A DNA stretch of 64,000 nucleotides, taken from Bifidobacterium scardovii JCM 12489 = DSM 13734 (GTDB taxonomy: Bacteria; Actinomycetota; Actinomycetes; Actinomycetales; Bifidobacteriaceae). A program made the translations under genes and the position numbers. Each line of letters starts with the position of its first letter. Position 1 is the stretch's first letter. The notes beneath the pieces were generated by a model. It saw nothing but the letters and a program-made list of their open reading frames with translations, was not told the DNA's origin and did not search any database. Location of the stretch: NCBI RefSeq assembly GCF_001042635.1, contig NZ_AP012331.1:1798001-1862000 (forward strand), written 5' to 3'. Positions 16,783-28,100 of the stretch are shown piece after piece.

Positions 16783-16859
16783 GTATACGCGAATATGCTT
16801 AAAAAAGCATATTCGCGTATACCTATTACATATCATATTCGCGTATACCTATTACATAT
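16783..16859 (-). promoter_or_regulatory. AbiE operator array and promoter
   Basis: There is a perfect inverted repeat with 18-bp arms (16783-16800 and 16805-16822, loop AAAA). A 26-bp sequence (16808-16833) is also repeated exactly and immediately (16834-16859). The core TATTCGCGTATAC therefore occurs three times, once in the opposite direction. TATACT at 16784-16789 on the minus strand is a plausible -10 inside the first arm, so occupancy of the operator would block the promoter. Confidence 0.85.
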
Positions 16860-16980
16860 ACAAGAAATCTGATCTCAAATCAGCGAGGTTCTGACCGGCG
16901 GACACATCACCCAACCATGCGGTCCCGCTCATAACAGCGAGGAACGCGAATCCTGATCAGTTACTTATGGGCCTGAATGC

Positions 16981-17008
16981 AAAAAGCCCCGGGCGAACCC
17001 GGGGCTTC
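16981..17008 (-). terminator. Terminator of the tRNA-Asn cluster
   Basis: GCCCCGGG and CCCGGGGC arms around a TTCG loop, followed on the minus strand by TTTTT. This is a textbook intrinsic terminator directly after the third tRNA. Confidence 0.92.
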
Positions 17009-17015
17009 CGACAAG

Positions 17016-17088
<73 letters not shown>

Positions 17089-17131
17089 ATATTCAATTGT
17101 CATCCCGACCGGTGTTACCCGTTCAGGTGAG

Positions 17132-17204
<73 letters not shown>

Positions 17205-17247
17205 ATATTCAATTGTCATCCCGACCGGTGTTACCCGTTCAGGTGAG

Positions 17248-17320
<73 letters not shown>

Positions 17321-17355
17321 ATAGGTGTTGTACTTGAGATTTCTCTCGCGCACAA

Positions 17356-17383
17356 GTCATATATATTACAGGCGGCTCGTCAA
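17356..17383 (-). promoter_or_regulatory. Candidate promoter of the tRNA-Asn cluster
   Basis: On the minus strand, TTGACG (17378-17383) and TATGAC (17356-17361) are spaced by 16 bases. Transcription would begin about 30 bases before the first tRNA. Confidence 0.5.
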
Positions 17384-17456
17384 AATGCAAATCGCGCGAG
17401 ACCATGGCGTGTCGCCTTATGTTTGCTGGGATTGCCGCCTTCTCGCACGGGAACTG

Positions 17457-18500
17457 TCACATCGAAACTTTGGTCAGCGGCATGGCGGAGTCGATCGGGA
17501 AGTCGGGGGCGCTGGGGGCCACGCCGGCTTCGACCAGGTTCACGCCGAGCATGGCGACCATGGCGCCGTTGTCGGTGCACAGCTTGAGCTGCGGGATACG
17601 AACCTCGACGCCGCACCGCTCACCGTATTCGAGCAGCTTGGCGCGCAGTTGCGAGTTGGCGGAGAAGCCGCCGCCGACGATCAGCGTCTTCGACCCGTAC
17701 TGCTCGCAGCCGCGCATCGCCTTGCGGGCCAGCACCGTGGCCACCGAATCGGCCAGCGAGGCGCACACGTCGTCCACCGGAATCTCATGGCCGGCCGCCT
17801 GCTCGCTTTCCACCCAGCGGGCGACGGCGGTCTTGACGCCGGAGAAGCTGAAATCGTACGGGTGCGCGGCACCGGCCTTGCCCTGGGTCAGGCCCATCGG
17901 CACCTTGATGGCATGCGGATCGCCGTTCTGGCCGTGGCGATCGATGTGCGGGCCGCCCGGGTAGGGGAAGCCGAGCAGACGGGCGACCTTGTCGAAGCAC
18001 TCCCCCGCCGCGTCGTCCAATGTGGTGCCGACCACATCGATCCTGCGTGGCATATCCTCCACATGCAGCAGCGAGGTATGGCCGCCGGAGACGATCAGGG
18101 CCAGCGTGTCTTTGGGGAACGCGCCGAACTGCAGCTGAGTGACGGCGATGTGCCCGATCACGTGGTTGATGCCGTAGATCGGCTTGTTCGCCGCCCAGGC
18201 CAGCGCCTTGGCGCCGGAGACTCCCACGGCCAGGCAGCCGGTGAGCCCGGGGCCGGCGGACACGGCGATGGCGTCCACGTCCGCCAACGTCATGTCGGCG
18301 TCGGCGAGCGCCTTGGACACGCACGGCACGAAGGCTTCGGCGTGCGCGCGGGAGGCGATTTCGGGGATCACGCCGCCGTATCGCGCGTGTTCCTCCATGG
18401 AGGAGGCCACGACGTTGGAAAGCAGTTCGCGGCCGCGTACGATGGCCGCCGCGGTTTCGTCGCAAGTGGATTCAATGCCCAGTACAACCGGTTCGCTCAT
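17457..18500 (-). CDS. tsaD: tRNA N6-adenosine threonylcarbamoyltransferase TsaD
   Basis: 347 residues, normal length. ASKHA fold with LGIESTCDET at the start, the metal-binding H-x-x-x-H motif in INHVIGHI near residue 112, LIVSGGHTSL, FDKVARLLGFPYPGGP and VGGGFSANSQLR. It transfers the threonylcarbamoyl group from TC-AMP to A37 of ANN-decoding tRNAs, working with TsaB and TsaE, which are encoded in the same operon. Its ATG overlaps the rimI stop (ATGA at 18497-18500). TsaC is not in the window. Confidence 0.97.
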   Translation of the reverse strand: MSEPVVLGIESTCDETAAAIVRGRELLSNVVASSMEEHARYGGVIPEIASRAHAEAFVPCVSKALADADMTLADVDAIAVSAGPGLTGCLAVGVSGAKALAWAANKPIYGINHVIGHIAVTQLQFGAFPKDTLALIVSGGHTSLLHVEDMPRRIDVVGTTLDDAAGECFDKVARLLGFPYPGGPHIDRHGQNGDPHAIKVPMGLTQGKAGAAHPYDFSFSGVKTAVARWVESEQAAGHEIPVDDVCASLADSVATVLARKAMRGCEQYGSKTLIVGGGFSANSQLRAKLLEYGERCGVEVRIPQLKLCTDNGAMVAMLGVNLVEAGVAPSAPDFPIDSAMPLTKVSM

Positions 18501-19156
18501 CGCGTCGCTCCATTCGTGGTCGTGTTCTCGTTCGATTCCTTCGCATCGTGCGGCGCATCCGCCGCGCCCGCACCGCCGGCATCCGATGCCGTCTGCGCCA
18601 ACGCCGTATGGGACGGCGCGAAGCCCACGATCCGGGGGTTCAGATCCAGACTCATGGTGTAGGCGTCGATGCCTTCGGGCTGGTAGTACCGTTTGCGCAG
18701 ACCCATGCGTTCGAAGCCGAAGCGTTGGTACAGGGCCATCGCAGGGTCGTTGTCCACGCGCACTTCGAGCAGCATGCGCGCGGCTCCCTGGCGCTTCGCC
18801 TCGTCCACCAGCGCCGCGAGCAATGCGGCGGCGATGCCCCGCCGCTGGTATGCCTTGCCCACGCCGATGGTCATGAGTTCGGCGTCCTCACCGTCGTACC
18901 AGAAGCCGGCGTAACCGCGAATTACCGGTTCATCGGAAGCAGCCGGAGCGCCGGAGAGCTCTCCGGCTACGTCGCCCGCATCCCCGGCATTCGCGGCCGG
19001 CGGTTCAATATCCAGCAGATACGTGCGGGCGGGCGCGTCCAACTCGTCGCGCACCATGCGCTCATTCCACGCACCGCGGCCGAACAGTTCGGCCTCCAGG
19101 CGCGTGATGGATCGGACCGCCAGGCCGCGGTCCACGGCATCAATATCGACGATCAT
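18497..19156 (-). CDS. rimI: Ribosomal-protein-alanine N-acetyltransferase RimI
   Basis: 219 residues, longer than usual (about 150) because of an Ala/Gly-rich insert near residues 55-75 and a low-complexity tail after about 185. GNAT signatures are AELMTIGVGKAYQRRGIAAALL (acetyl-CoA binding Q/R-x-x-G-x-A, V-G-x-x-Y-Q-R-R-G-I) and the end motif ALYQRFGFERMGLRKRYY. It acetylates the N-terminal Ala of S18 in the founding member; in actinobacteria it may act more broadly. It begins 14 bases after tsaB and overlaps tsaD. Confidence 0.9.
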   Translation of the reverse strand: MIVDIDAVDRGLAVRSITRLEAELFGRGAWNERMVRDELDAPARTYLLDIEPPAANAGDAGDVAGELSGAPAASDEPVIRGYAGFWYDGEDAELMTIGVGKAYQRRGIAAALLAALVDEAKRQGAARMLLEVRVDNDPAMALYQRFGFERMGLRKRYYQPEGIDAYTMSLDLNPRIVGFAPSHTALAQTASDAGGAGAADAPHDAKESNENTTTNGATR

Positions 19157-19170
19157 CGGGAGAACCAGCC

Positions 19171-20088
19171 TCACGCCTTGTCGGCGCCGGTATGGCCGAG
19201 CACGTGCTTCAGCGGATTCGGCACTTCGGCGTCCGGGCGGCGCAGGTACAACGGCTCGACCGGCACCGTCCGGTCGCCGCGCAGTTCGCGGCTCAATGCG
19301 GTGGCCGCGAAGGCGGCGAGGCCCGCCTTCCCGGCATCCAGCACGGAGCCGTCCACCACGGAGCCCAGAGCACGCAGTCCCTGCCAGACGGACGCATATT
19401 TGGCCGCGCCATGGCCGGCCACGTCCACGATGTAGTCGACGCCGTCGCGCTCGCCATGTTCCGCGAGCGCCGCGTTCACCCGTTCGACGATATGCTCCGG
19501 ATAGTCGATGTCCATGCCGATCCAGCGGCGTTCCGCGGCGTCCTCGTCCGGCAGGCTGATGCTGCCGTGGTTGAGCGAAAAGTACAGCTGCTTGCGGCGC
19601 GCATCGTTGACGCACAGCGTGACATGGCGGCCGACCTCGCGTTCTTCGGTTTCGTCGGGCACCGCAGTGCTCTTGGTCATCGTGGTCGTACGGGTCTTGG
19701 CATCGGCACCGGCTGGCCGGGTCGCCGGACGCGGCACATGCTCCAGAAAACCAATGCCGTCGAACAGCCGATGGCCTTCCATGACATTGCTCATCATCTC
19801 GCCCTGCGGGTCGAGTACGTTTTGCCCGATGAGCTTGGCGCCGGTGGCGAAAGCCAGCGCCTTGGCGGCCACGATGCCGGCGCGCAGGCCGGTGAACGGC
19901 GCCGGCCCGATGCCGACGACGATCTCGTCGAGGTCGGCTGGGGCCAGCCCCGCCTCCTCGACCGCGCGCGCGATATTGACCTGCAGCTTCTCCACATGGG
20001 TGCGAGAATCGGTTTCCACGATGGGCTCGCGCCCCACGATGCCGACCGTCGAGCCGAATGAGGTGTCGATCACCAGCGTGCAACCCAT
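19171..20088 (-). CDS. tsaB: t6A biosynthesis dimerisation protein TsaB
   Basis: 305 residues. The N-terminal TLVIDTSFGSTVGIV and HVEKLQVNIARAVEEAG, then V-G-I-G-P-A-P-F-T-G-L-R-A-G near residue 62, are the conserved TsaB blocks. A less conserved Arg/Thr-rich insert lies at about 120-150. TsaB is an inactive ASKHA paralogue that scaffolds the TsaD-TsaB-TsaE complex. The start at 20088 has GGGAGG four bases before the ATG. Confidence 0.93.
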   Translation of the reverse strand: MGCTLVIDTSFGSTVGIVGREPIVETDSRTHVEKLQVNIARAVEEAGLAPADLDEIVVGIGPAPFTGLRAGIVAAKALAFATGAKLIGQNVLDPQGEMMSNVMEGHRLFDGIGFLEHVPRPATRPAGADAKTRTTTMTKSTAVPDETEEREVGRHVTLCVNDARRKQLYFSLNHGSISLPDEDAAERRWIGMDIDYPEHIVERVNAALAEHGERDGVDYIVDVAGHGAAKYASVWQGLRALGSVVDGSVLDAGKAGLAAFAATALSRELRGDRTVPVEPLYLRRPDAEVPNPLKHVLGHTGADKA

Positions 20089-20322
20089 GAATCCTCCCTT
20101 ACCGTATGCCGTCCGCAAAGCCTGTAGCGAGTCTACAACACTCCATGCCTTCACTTCGTAGGCTTTTTTTGCATGTCTTAGGCACCTGCCGCGCGATGCC
20201 CGTGCCGGCGCGGGCGGCAATGAAGGGATTCGTGGAACCGGTATTCACCGGCACAGGCCTGCGACATGCAGAATGCGCCTACGCACAATGCGCGGGAATG
20301 CGCGCCCGGCCGTTCGCGCACG

Positions 20323-20916
20323 CTACCGCAGATCCGTCTGCGGGTCGAACCGTTTCCAACGATCGCCGACCGGCACGAGCGTGACGGTTCTGGCGCCGTC
20401 GCTGGTCAGTTCGGTATCCGCGCCACCGGGGACGACTTTCGGGTCGGTTGCTCCGGCCGCGTCACGGGACCGGTCGATGTGGATTTCAAGGCGTTCCGGC
20501 GCGAGCGCCGCGATCATCTGTTCGCCCCACTCCATCAGAACCACCGTGTTCTCGCCGGGATCCTCAAGTTCCTCGTCCAAGCCGAGCGATTCGAGCTCGT
20601 CGAGCAGGCGCCCGATCGCATCCTGCCCGGGCGCGTAGGCGTTGCCGCCGAGACGGTAGGCGTCGACGTGCACGAGATGGGCCGGCGAACCGTCGGAGAA
20701 CCTCCCGTCCAGTTCGCGGGCGATGGTGAAGGTCGGCGAGACGATCGGTTCCCCGATGCCCAGCCCACGGCCGAATCCCTGCGCGAAGGTGGTCTTCCCG
20801 GCGCCGAGCGGCCCGGACAGCAGCAGCACGTCGCCGCCCTGCACGGCGTGCGCGATACGCTCGCCGAGCGCGCGCATGTCCTCGTCGGTCGGCACGGTGA
20901 TGGTGCGTTCGTTCAT
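20323..20916 (-). CDS. tsaE: t6A biosynthesis ATPase TsaE
   Basis: 197 residues. Walker A L-S-G-P-L-G-A-G-K-T-T lies near residue 35, followed by FAQGFGRGLGIGEPIVSPTFTI (switch region) and a Walker B-like VVLMEWGEQM. The start at 20916 follows AAGGAG at good spacing. A stretch after residue 145 (DAAGATDPKVVPGG) is lineage-specific. It drives turnover of the TsaBD complex. It is downstream of holA in the same orientation, about 35 bases apart. Confidence 0.95.
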   Translation of the reverse strand: MNERTITVPTDEDMRALGERIAHAVQGGDVLLLSGPLGAGKTTFAQGFGRGLGIGEPIVSPTFTIARELDGRFSDGSPAHLVHVDAYRLGGNAYAPGQDAIGRLLDELESLGLDEELEDPGENTVVLMEWGEQMIAALAPERLEIHIDRSRDAAGATDPKVVPGGADTELTSDGARTVTLVPVGDRWKRFDPQTDLR

Positions 20917-20950
20917 GTCTTGCTCCTTGGTATGGCGCATGCGGCGCCGG

Positions 20951-21925
20951 CTACTTGCCCTTGTGGCTGATCGCCTCGATGCAGCGCTCGAGCGCGTACA
21001 CCGGGTCTCCCCCGTTGGTTTTGCTCTGTTCGTCGGCCCAGGCGAGCATCCGGATGCAGTTGCCCAATCCGGCGGAGGTCCATCCGGACAGTTGCCGCAT
21101 CGAGTTCTTCAGCACCCACGGGTTCATCTTCGCCTCGGCCTGCGAGATCGTGCCAGAGCGCACCGCTGAGGCCTTGGCGAGGCCGCGCAGCTTCATCGCC
21201 AGGGCGCCGATCAGGGCGATCGGGTCGGTGCCCTGCTCCACGGCGGCGCGCATCTGCACGATCGCCTCGGCGGTACGCCCCGCCACCGCCGTATCGGCGA
21301 CCGCGAAGCCGGTGACCTGCGGGTTGGCGGTCAGGTACTGGTTGATGCGCTCGATCCCGATCGGATCGTCGTCGAAGTCGAAGCACAGCTGGTCGCACAT
21401 GGCCGCCAGCTCGCCGGTTTTGTCGCCGAGCACGGCGACGAGCTGCTGGGCCGCGGCCGGGTCGACGCGGCGCTTGTGCCGTTCGAAACGCTGCATGACG
21501 AAATTGAGCTTCGCGTCGGCCTTTTTGAGATCGGGGACGGTCTCCTTGCGGGCGCCGGCCCTGTCGAGCTGGTCGACGAGCCGCTTGCCCTTGACGCCGC
21601 CCTCGTGCCGGCAGATCACGATGCTGGAGCCGGACGGGTCGGACCGGGCCTGCTTGCAGTAGGCGACCATGGCCTCGCCGAGCTTGTCGTCGGCGCTTTG
21701 CAGATTGGACACCATGACGATGGCGGTGTCGCTGAGCAGCGACGGGCTGACCGCCTCGTCGAAATCGTACTGGTCGGCCGAGGCGGCGTCGAGCTCGATG
21801 ACCTCCGCATCGGGGCGGACCGTCTGCGCCTGATGCTTCAGGTCTCGAGCCGTCTGGTCGTTGAGATACGGGTCGCCGCCGAACACGATGCGTACCGGCG
21901 CGCCCGCCCCTGTCTTGTTCGCCAT
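20951..21925 (-). CDS. holA: DNA polymerase III delta subunit
   Basis: 324 residues. Conserved features are an N-terminal IVFGGDPYL, the L-D-A-A-S/D-Q-Y-D-F region, IVMVSNLQSADDK, and C-terminal helices with QLSGWTSAGLGNCIRMLAWAD. It is the wrench of the clamp loader, opening the beta clamp. Start at MANKTG (21925) with GGGGAG close upstream. It heads the holA-tsaE-tsaB-rimI-tsaD transcript. In many actinobacteria comEC lies immediately upstream; here a 6-kb gene intervenes. Confidence 0.93.
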   Translation of the reverse strand: MANKTGAGAPVRIVFGGDPYLNDQTARDLKHQAQTVRPDAEVIELDAASADQYDFDEAVSPSLLSDTAIVMVSNLQSADDKLGEAMVAYCKQARSDPSGSSIVICRHEGGVKGKRLVDQLDRAGARKETVPDLKKADAKLNFVMQRFERHKRRVDPAAAQQLVAVLGDKTGELAAMCDQLCFDFDDDPIGIERINQYLTANPQVTGFAVADTAVAGRTAEAIVQMRAAVEQGTDPIALIGALAMKLRGLAKASAVRSGTISQAEAKMNPWVLKNSMRQLSGWTSAGLGNCIRMLAWADEQSKTNGGDPVYALERCIEAISHKGK

Positions 21926-22197
21926 GCTCCCCAATCTCGCCGCATCGCTGGACAAGCCTTGACGGATTGGCCGCGAAATGCACACATCCGGCGACACGCC
22001 CTATAAAAATCTCGAACTCACATTCGGCGAGTATCAGCAAAAGTGGCATATCTGCGCTCAATATGCGCATAATGCGCTGGAATCCTACTTGGCGCGCGGC
22101 ACTTTTGGGAAATCCTTGGCTCTGTTGAAGCAGAGCCGACATGTTTCCACCGGCGGGAGCGAAATATGTCAGCCTAGTCCAAACAGGGCCAAGTCCT

Positions 22198-25100
22198 TCA
22201 CATCAAAGAAACTGCATCCGTCCGTAAGGATAATTTCCCATCATGATCAACAATGAAATGGTTACGAGCCAAGTATCGGTATGCCGCTTCAAAAGCCCGG
22301 TGTATCTTCTCGCCGAATTGTCGAAAACCGTAAACGAGCAAGGTCTCATCGAAAAGCCAATTCTTATCCTTTTCTGGATGAGCATGAATGATCCGCCGCA
22401 TGACAAAGGCAAGTTCTCTCACACTGATAAAACCAATTTCCCTATGACGAATGATCCGGAAGGGAAAATCCTTTTCATTTACCGGATAATAAAAACCATC
22501 GTCTTTCTTAACGATCTGTTCGGAGCATCCTGCCAGGCAGTCATGCAGCAAATCATCAAAACTGCTCTCAGGCACACCCATATCCCCTAGAATCGGACCA
22601 ATCTGTCGATTAAGCATGGAGTAACATACTGGGTATTCTGAATACACCAACTTAATGATGGCTTCCATCAGCCATTCTTCGATATCGGCATAATCCACCC
22701 GCAATGGCAGACTACGCTCAGGAACCGGCTCTGCATAGCGCAAATGATAACGCTCGCCATATGCGGTGAGCACTCTCTTACCCGTCTCACCGCCATCGTT
22801 CTCGGAATCACCCTTGCTTGTCGCTTCATCTGGAGTATTCGGCTCAATTTCCTCGCTGGCGGCTGAAGCCTGAACCGCTGAGAGTGTTTCTGCGGTATCT
22901 GCTACGACGCTCGGCGGCTGCAACGGCATATCCGACTGCAAAAGCTTGTCTAACTGCTCCACTAATTCTTGCCATATAGTAGATGATTCCGCACCCATAT
23001 CCAGTGAATGCGAGGAGGGAACGATTCGTTCGTCTTTAGCAATTACAAAACCCGATTGAATTAATAGGCGGAACGCCTGATCGACCAATGCGCATTTGCT
23101 TAATTCATTTGATTCCCACCCATAAATACGATCCAATTGATACTCAATAGCGCTTCTTCTTTTCCCCTTGGGAAGCAACGCTAATCGCCGTATGACAAAA
23201 GCCACTTCCGACGTGCTAATATCTGCAACACTTCGTCCCTGCATGATGCGAAAAACAGTATCCACCGGTTCCGGATAGTAAAAGCCATCGGTGCTTCGCC
23301 GAATGCAATGTCTTCTTATCAGAAACTCCAATGAGCCGCTAATACTATGACTCGCGTACGTTGAAGAGAAACCGTTCTTTTCGATCACAGGGACAGCCTG
23401 TTTACGAAGAAGCTCGTCCGAAAGAGGATATTCATTCGTCACCAACATAAGCAACGTCGCTTGGATCCATTTACTATCATTTTCATATGGACCTTGAGGA
23501 ATAATATCTTCCCCCGTCAGAAGGGTTCCATATTCGATGGACAAGTAATCCATGCCATCGTCGGAAGCATCGGACTCATCTGACTCAGAAATTCCATTAC
23601 GCATGACTTGTCCGACATTCATAGATGTCTCTGTATCGTTACGTAAGAAGTCAGTCTGAGTTGATTCGTCCTCGTGCCCACTATGCAAACCATGCATCCC
23701 GGTCAGGCTCTTTTCGTTTGACAAAGCAATCGAAACAGAACCTGCTTGCCTCGTCACAGTTTTTCCGGCGTCATGATCCTCATGCCGGCCCGGGCGCTGC
23801 AGAATATCATTCTGAGCAGTCTCATGTGGGGCAGTTCCGGCAGATTGAGTTGCCAAACCGGTCTTATCGCGCAGACTCGACAGCATATCCAGAGATTCAT
23901 ACACCGGTTTCATGGCTTTTTCAGCATCAAGGTAATACGCTGGTGCACTCAGCCGTATAAAGTTCCAACCAAGTCGCTCTAGTACGCGCTGTTTGCTGAT
24001 GTCCTTGGCAAATTCCTCCGCAGTCCGGCTTTCGTCTCCATCACACTCGATAGCAAGACTTAGTCCCTTTGCCACAGTCACCACACAATCGATGACATAT
24101 CGACCAACATGATAATGCATGTGCAACATCGACCCGAATCCATGTTCCGTAAGATTTCTCAGCATATCCTTTTCGAAATCCGTACGTGTGACGTGGTCAA
24201 GATCCGTTTCCGCTTCTTGCGCGGAGTAATCTCGGACGTATTCAATAAGTCCCCTGCGCAGGTCGCTGCTGTTCAGATCAGCGGGATTCATGGAATAGAA
24301 TGCCCATAATTGATCCTGGGCTCGGGACGCAGCAACATTCATCCATTGCGCGTCCCTGGTACCGGTCGCCGAATATGCACGCCCGCCCGCGGATTCAGCA
24401 ACGAACGAAAGAAAGATCACGTTGCGTTCGTCACCTTGGAATGCAGGAGGATTGCCCACACGCAAACGACGTTTTGCATATTCCTCAGCACCAATCGCTT
24501 CAATGATTTTGTCACTGACTATTTTTTGATGCGGTTCACTACTCATCAGCGTCACGACACCGAACGTCATGCCATCGTATCTGGGGTCATTACAACAGGA
24601 TTTGATCTGATCGGCTATAGCTTGAGCCTCAGTGTAATTGACGATGTCCTTGCCAGTCCGAGATACTTCCGCATTCCTCACATATCGAGCTTGCAATGGA
24701 GAGCCGATTTCCGGATGACTACGTTCCCGTAACGGAAATATTTGTCTGTCATAAAACCGATTGGAATAGTCAATGATCTCCGGCACGCATCGGAAATGCT
24801 CACGCAGCATAATCTGTGATTGGAATACGCGATTCGACATGGAATACAACGACTCATCGAACGTGAACAAGGATTTTCCATGAATATCCGGTATATACCT
24901 ATTCTGCAACGCTATGATCTTGTCCACGCTTTTGAAAGCGTTGGATGGTGATGTCTGCTTGTCATCACCAACGATCACCGCCTTACGGGCCAGCGCAAGC
25001 ACACCAACCGACAGCAGATCGCATTGCGATGATTCATCGACAATGATCACATCGAACAACTGCGAGATGGATGGGTCAAAATTATCCATCACCTTATGCA

Positions 25101-28100
25101 GCGGCATAATCCACACCGGCATGGCGTTCATAGCTCTAGGGAGCTCGTGGCGCGCCGTTGTCAAGTAATTCTCCGCGTTCTTGCCGGTACCTTTGCCATA
25201 GCGTTTCATCGCATCCAGCCAGATGTTCAGCGCCGTACGATCGTCAGGGTCCTGCGTCTCTTTGAGATGCAGCCTGGCTGACAGTCCGACCGCTTGCAAT
25301 GTTGCGTCGTGCCGCTGCCTTGCAATCACCCGCGATTCCTCAAGGAGTGTCGTGACATCGGATACCGTCGCAATCTTACTCAGCCACGTCCTGGCCTGCG
25401 CGATATTCCAAGCAAGTTCGCGTGTTTGCGCATCACCGCAGAAACGGTTATCGCCCTGAGACCGACGAACGGTTTCGGCCCACTGCGGCACGATAGTGGC
25501 AAGGCGATCATGCAATTCATTCATGCGGCCGGCCTTTTCCCTGACCTCCATAAGCCGCTTTGATTCATGAACTGCGCTTTGCCAAGCCCCATAATCACGG
25601 CTCTTCAAAGAGTCAGACAGTCGTCCCCACAGATCTGAGTCCGTTGCCCCCGTATGCCGCTCCAACGCCGTTCTCATCTCATCAAGCTGCTTCTGCAACT
25701 TGCGCTCCTCGTACCGGGCGGATGCCCCTTCCATCACCGCGACGGCACGACCGAACTCATCGACGTTGACAGCTGAATCCATAAACGGGAAATACCGGCG
25801 CAAGCAGCGAACCGCAACCGGATATCGCTCTTCCCACCATGTATTTACCGCAGATACACGCTGGATCATGTCGGCAACCGCCGACAATGAAGCGTGCTCT
25901 ACATCAATATGGGGAATTGGCAAGCTATCGAATGTTTGCCGTATCAATGTAGGCAGAGACGACAGCAATCGCTGCTGCTCTATATACGCATCAACCAGCT
26001 GCAATTCCTCAACATCTTGCGGAGTATATCCATCCACTGTCACAGATTCGCCAAATGATCGCAACCCTTTATCGAATACACGAGGCAGGCCCTTGCCTTG
26101 TTGTACTCGCTGCATCCATCGGTCGAGCAATTCGCCCTGCTCCTTTGGATTACCGCTTGGTACCGAAATCACATGTCCTAATAATTTACCGGAAAAGTCG
26201 ATACACTGATCGAGCCGTCGTTGCAACACGTCAATACCTTGATAAAGCCATTTACGCTGTTGCGCATTAGCATGCAGCTGCCGTCCAAGTTCCCGTTCCC
26301 ATTCCCCGTCGATGGAGGACAGCTCATCGAGCAAAGCACGCATCTCGTTCAACGATGAATGCACTTGCTCAGCAGACATCTCATCCACGATATGCATATC
26401 CAATCCGCTACGTTCCAGATCACTTACACTTTCGTGGACCTTATCAAGCCGTTCATATAATGAGGAAAGCTCCGCGGAGGACGGTAATGCGTCAGCATCA
26501 GGTAGAACAAGAGAACTCGCAGCTATGTCTTTCAGAGACAACTCACGCGCGAGCGAAACATACTCAGTGAGCTCCTCATCGGTCAAGGGGCATGCAGCCG
26601 CTGTCGGTACGGAATCGGGGATGATATCGAACGCCGCATTATCGGTCACCCATTGAGCCGTCCGCGCAGCACTTTTGAGACCATCCAACGTCTCAAATTC
26701 ATCCATCTGATGTTCAAGTCTGGACACCAGTTCACGATTGATGGAGTTTATTCTCTCATCGGCTTGGTCTATGACTTCGCATAACTTCGTCACGTTTGCC
26801 TTTGCTCTAGAGACGTCCACGTCAGTCAGTGAGTCCTGCATTCGTTGAATGGAAAGGCGTAACGTCTCAGTATCAGCCACGGATTCACCTATTGAAGCGA
26901 CCGCGAAATCTCTGATTTCTTCTGGTATTTTGTTCTGTAGTACAGCGAGTGCCTGCGCCTTCTCCGCCGTGACAAGCACACGTTTGCCGTGCGCCAGCAA
27001 ATGAGAGATTAAATTGACGATCGTATGTGATTTGCCCGTGCCCGGAGGCCCCTGTACGGTGACGCCCGAATTGTGTGAAAGCTGTTCGATAATGCGCTTC
27101 TGATCCTCATTGGCCGGCAACGGCATGAGCAGACGATCAGATATCCCATCATCGATCGGACCGCCTGTCGCGCTTTTTACCACGCTGACGTTGCTGAACA
27201 TCGCGTCGAACGCCTCGGGAAGATAATCAAATTCCTGAAGTTTCTTCGCCAATCCACGGTAGAAAGCGCTCGTATTGTCAGTACGTTTACGCAGCAATAG
27301 GCACCAGCCCTGCTGCAATACCGGGTCCTCCCCCGGCTTAAGGTCCAAAGTGTTGTTGATACGCGATGATGCGCCTAATTGCTTGGCGATATGCTGAAAC
27401 ATCTCATCCGCATCATGTAAGTTCCACACATTGACCGGATCCTCATTGAACGCATCCTGATATCGAGCAAGAAGATCGTAACCGGGCAGATCCGTTCCCT
27501 CGAAAGGAGCAACGGACAAGCGAGAGGGCGCAAACGCTTCAATGAGAATCGTTCCCGTATCCTCTTTGAAGATCATGTGCGCGCTGGTCAGGATCAGGGG
27601 GTAATCGGCTGCGCGGCGACCAGACCAAGTAAGTATGCAATGTCCAAAAAGTAGTTCAAAGTAATCAGAGTCCTTATCAAGACGAAGGTAAAGATCGAAC
27701 AGCTTCTGGTACAGGTCAAAAGCTTGCTCGTATGGACGCGTTTTGGATACCCAGACATTCCATGTCGTCTCCAACCATGCGTTAAACATCTCTTCAATAT
27801 GCTTGGCTTCTGCGCGTGCGCGCAATGCATCGGGAGTGACATGTTCCGATCCAATCAGGCTCGCTTTTTTCAACGCATCGTACTGCGCATTGAGTTTTGG
27901 TCGCTGCGTAGTTTTTCGGACCGCAGCCCGATTGAGGTAGGTCTCAAGCTCAGTAGGTATATGAACCGGCCTGGGCTTATCCGGCTGCTTGACGGTCAAC
28001 CAAGCCCGTCCCGATGAAGCAGGGCCTACCGCAATCAGGTTTGGCAATACCGGAATCTGCGACGATAGGATGCAGAATGGGCTATCTTCGACCCGCTGCG

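Noticed and set aside
16783..16859. CRISPR-like direct repeats
   Set aside because: Only two adjacent units without spacers; they are operator repeats of the AbiE promoter. No CRISPR array was seen anywhere in the window.
21978..22256. 92-residue + strand frame between holA and the helicase
   Set aside because: No ribosome site, no family, and it runs into the antisense of the helicase C-terminus.
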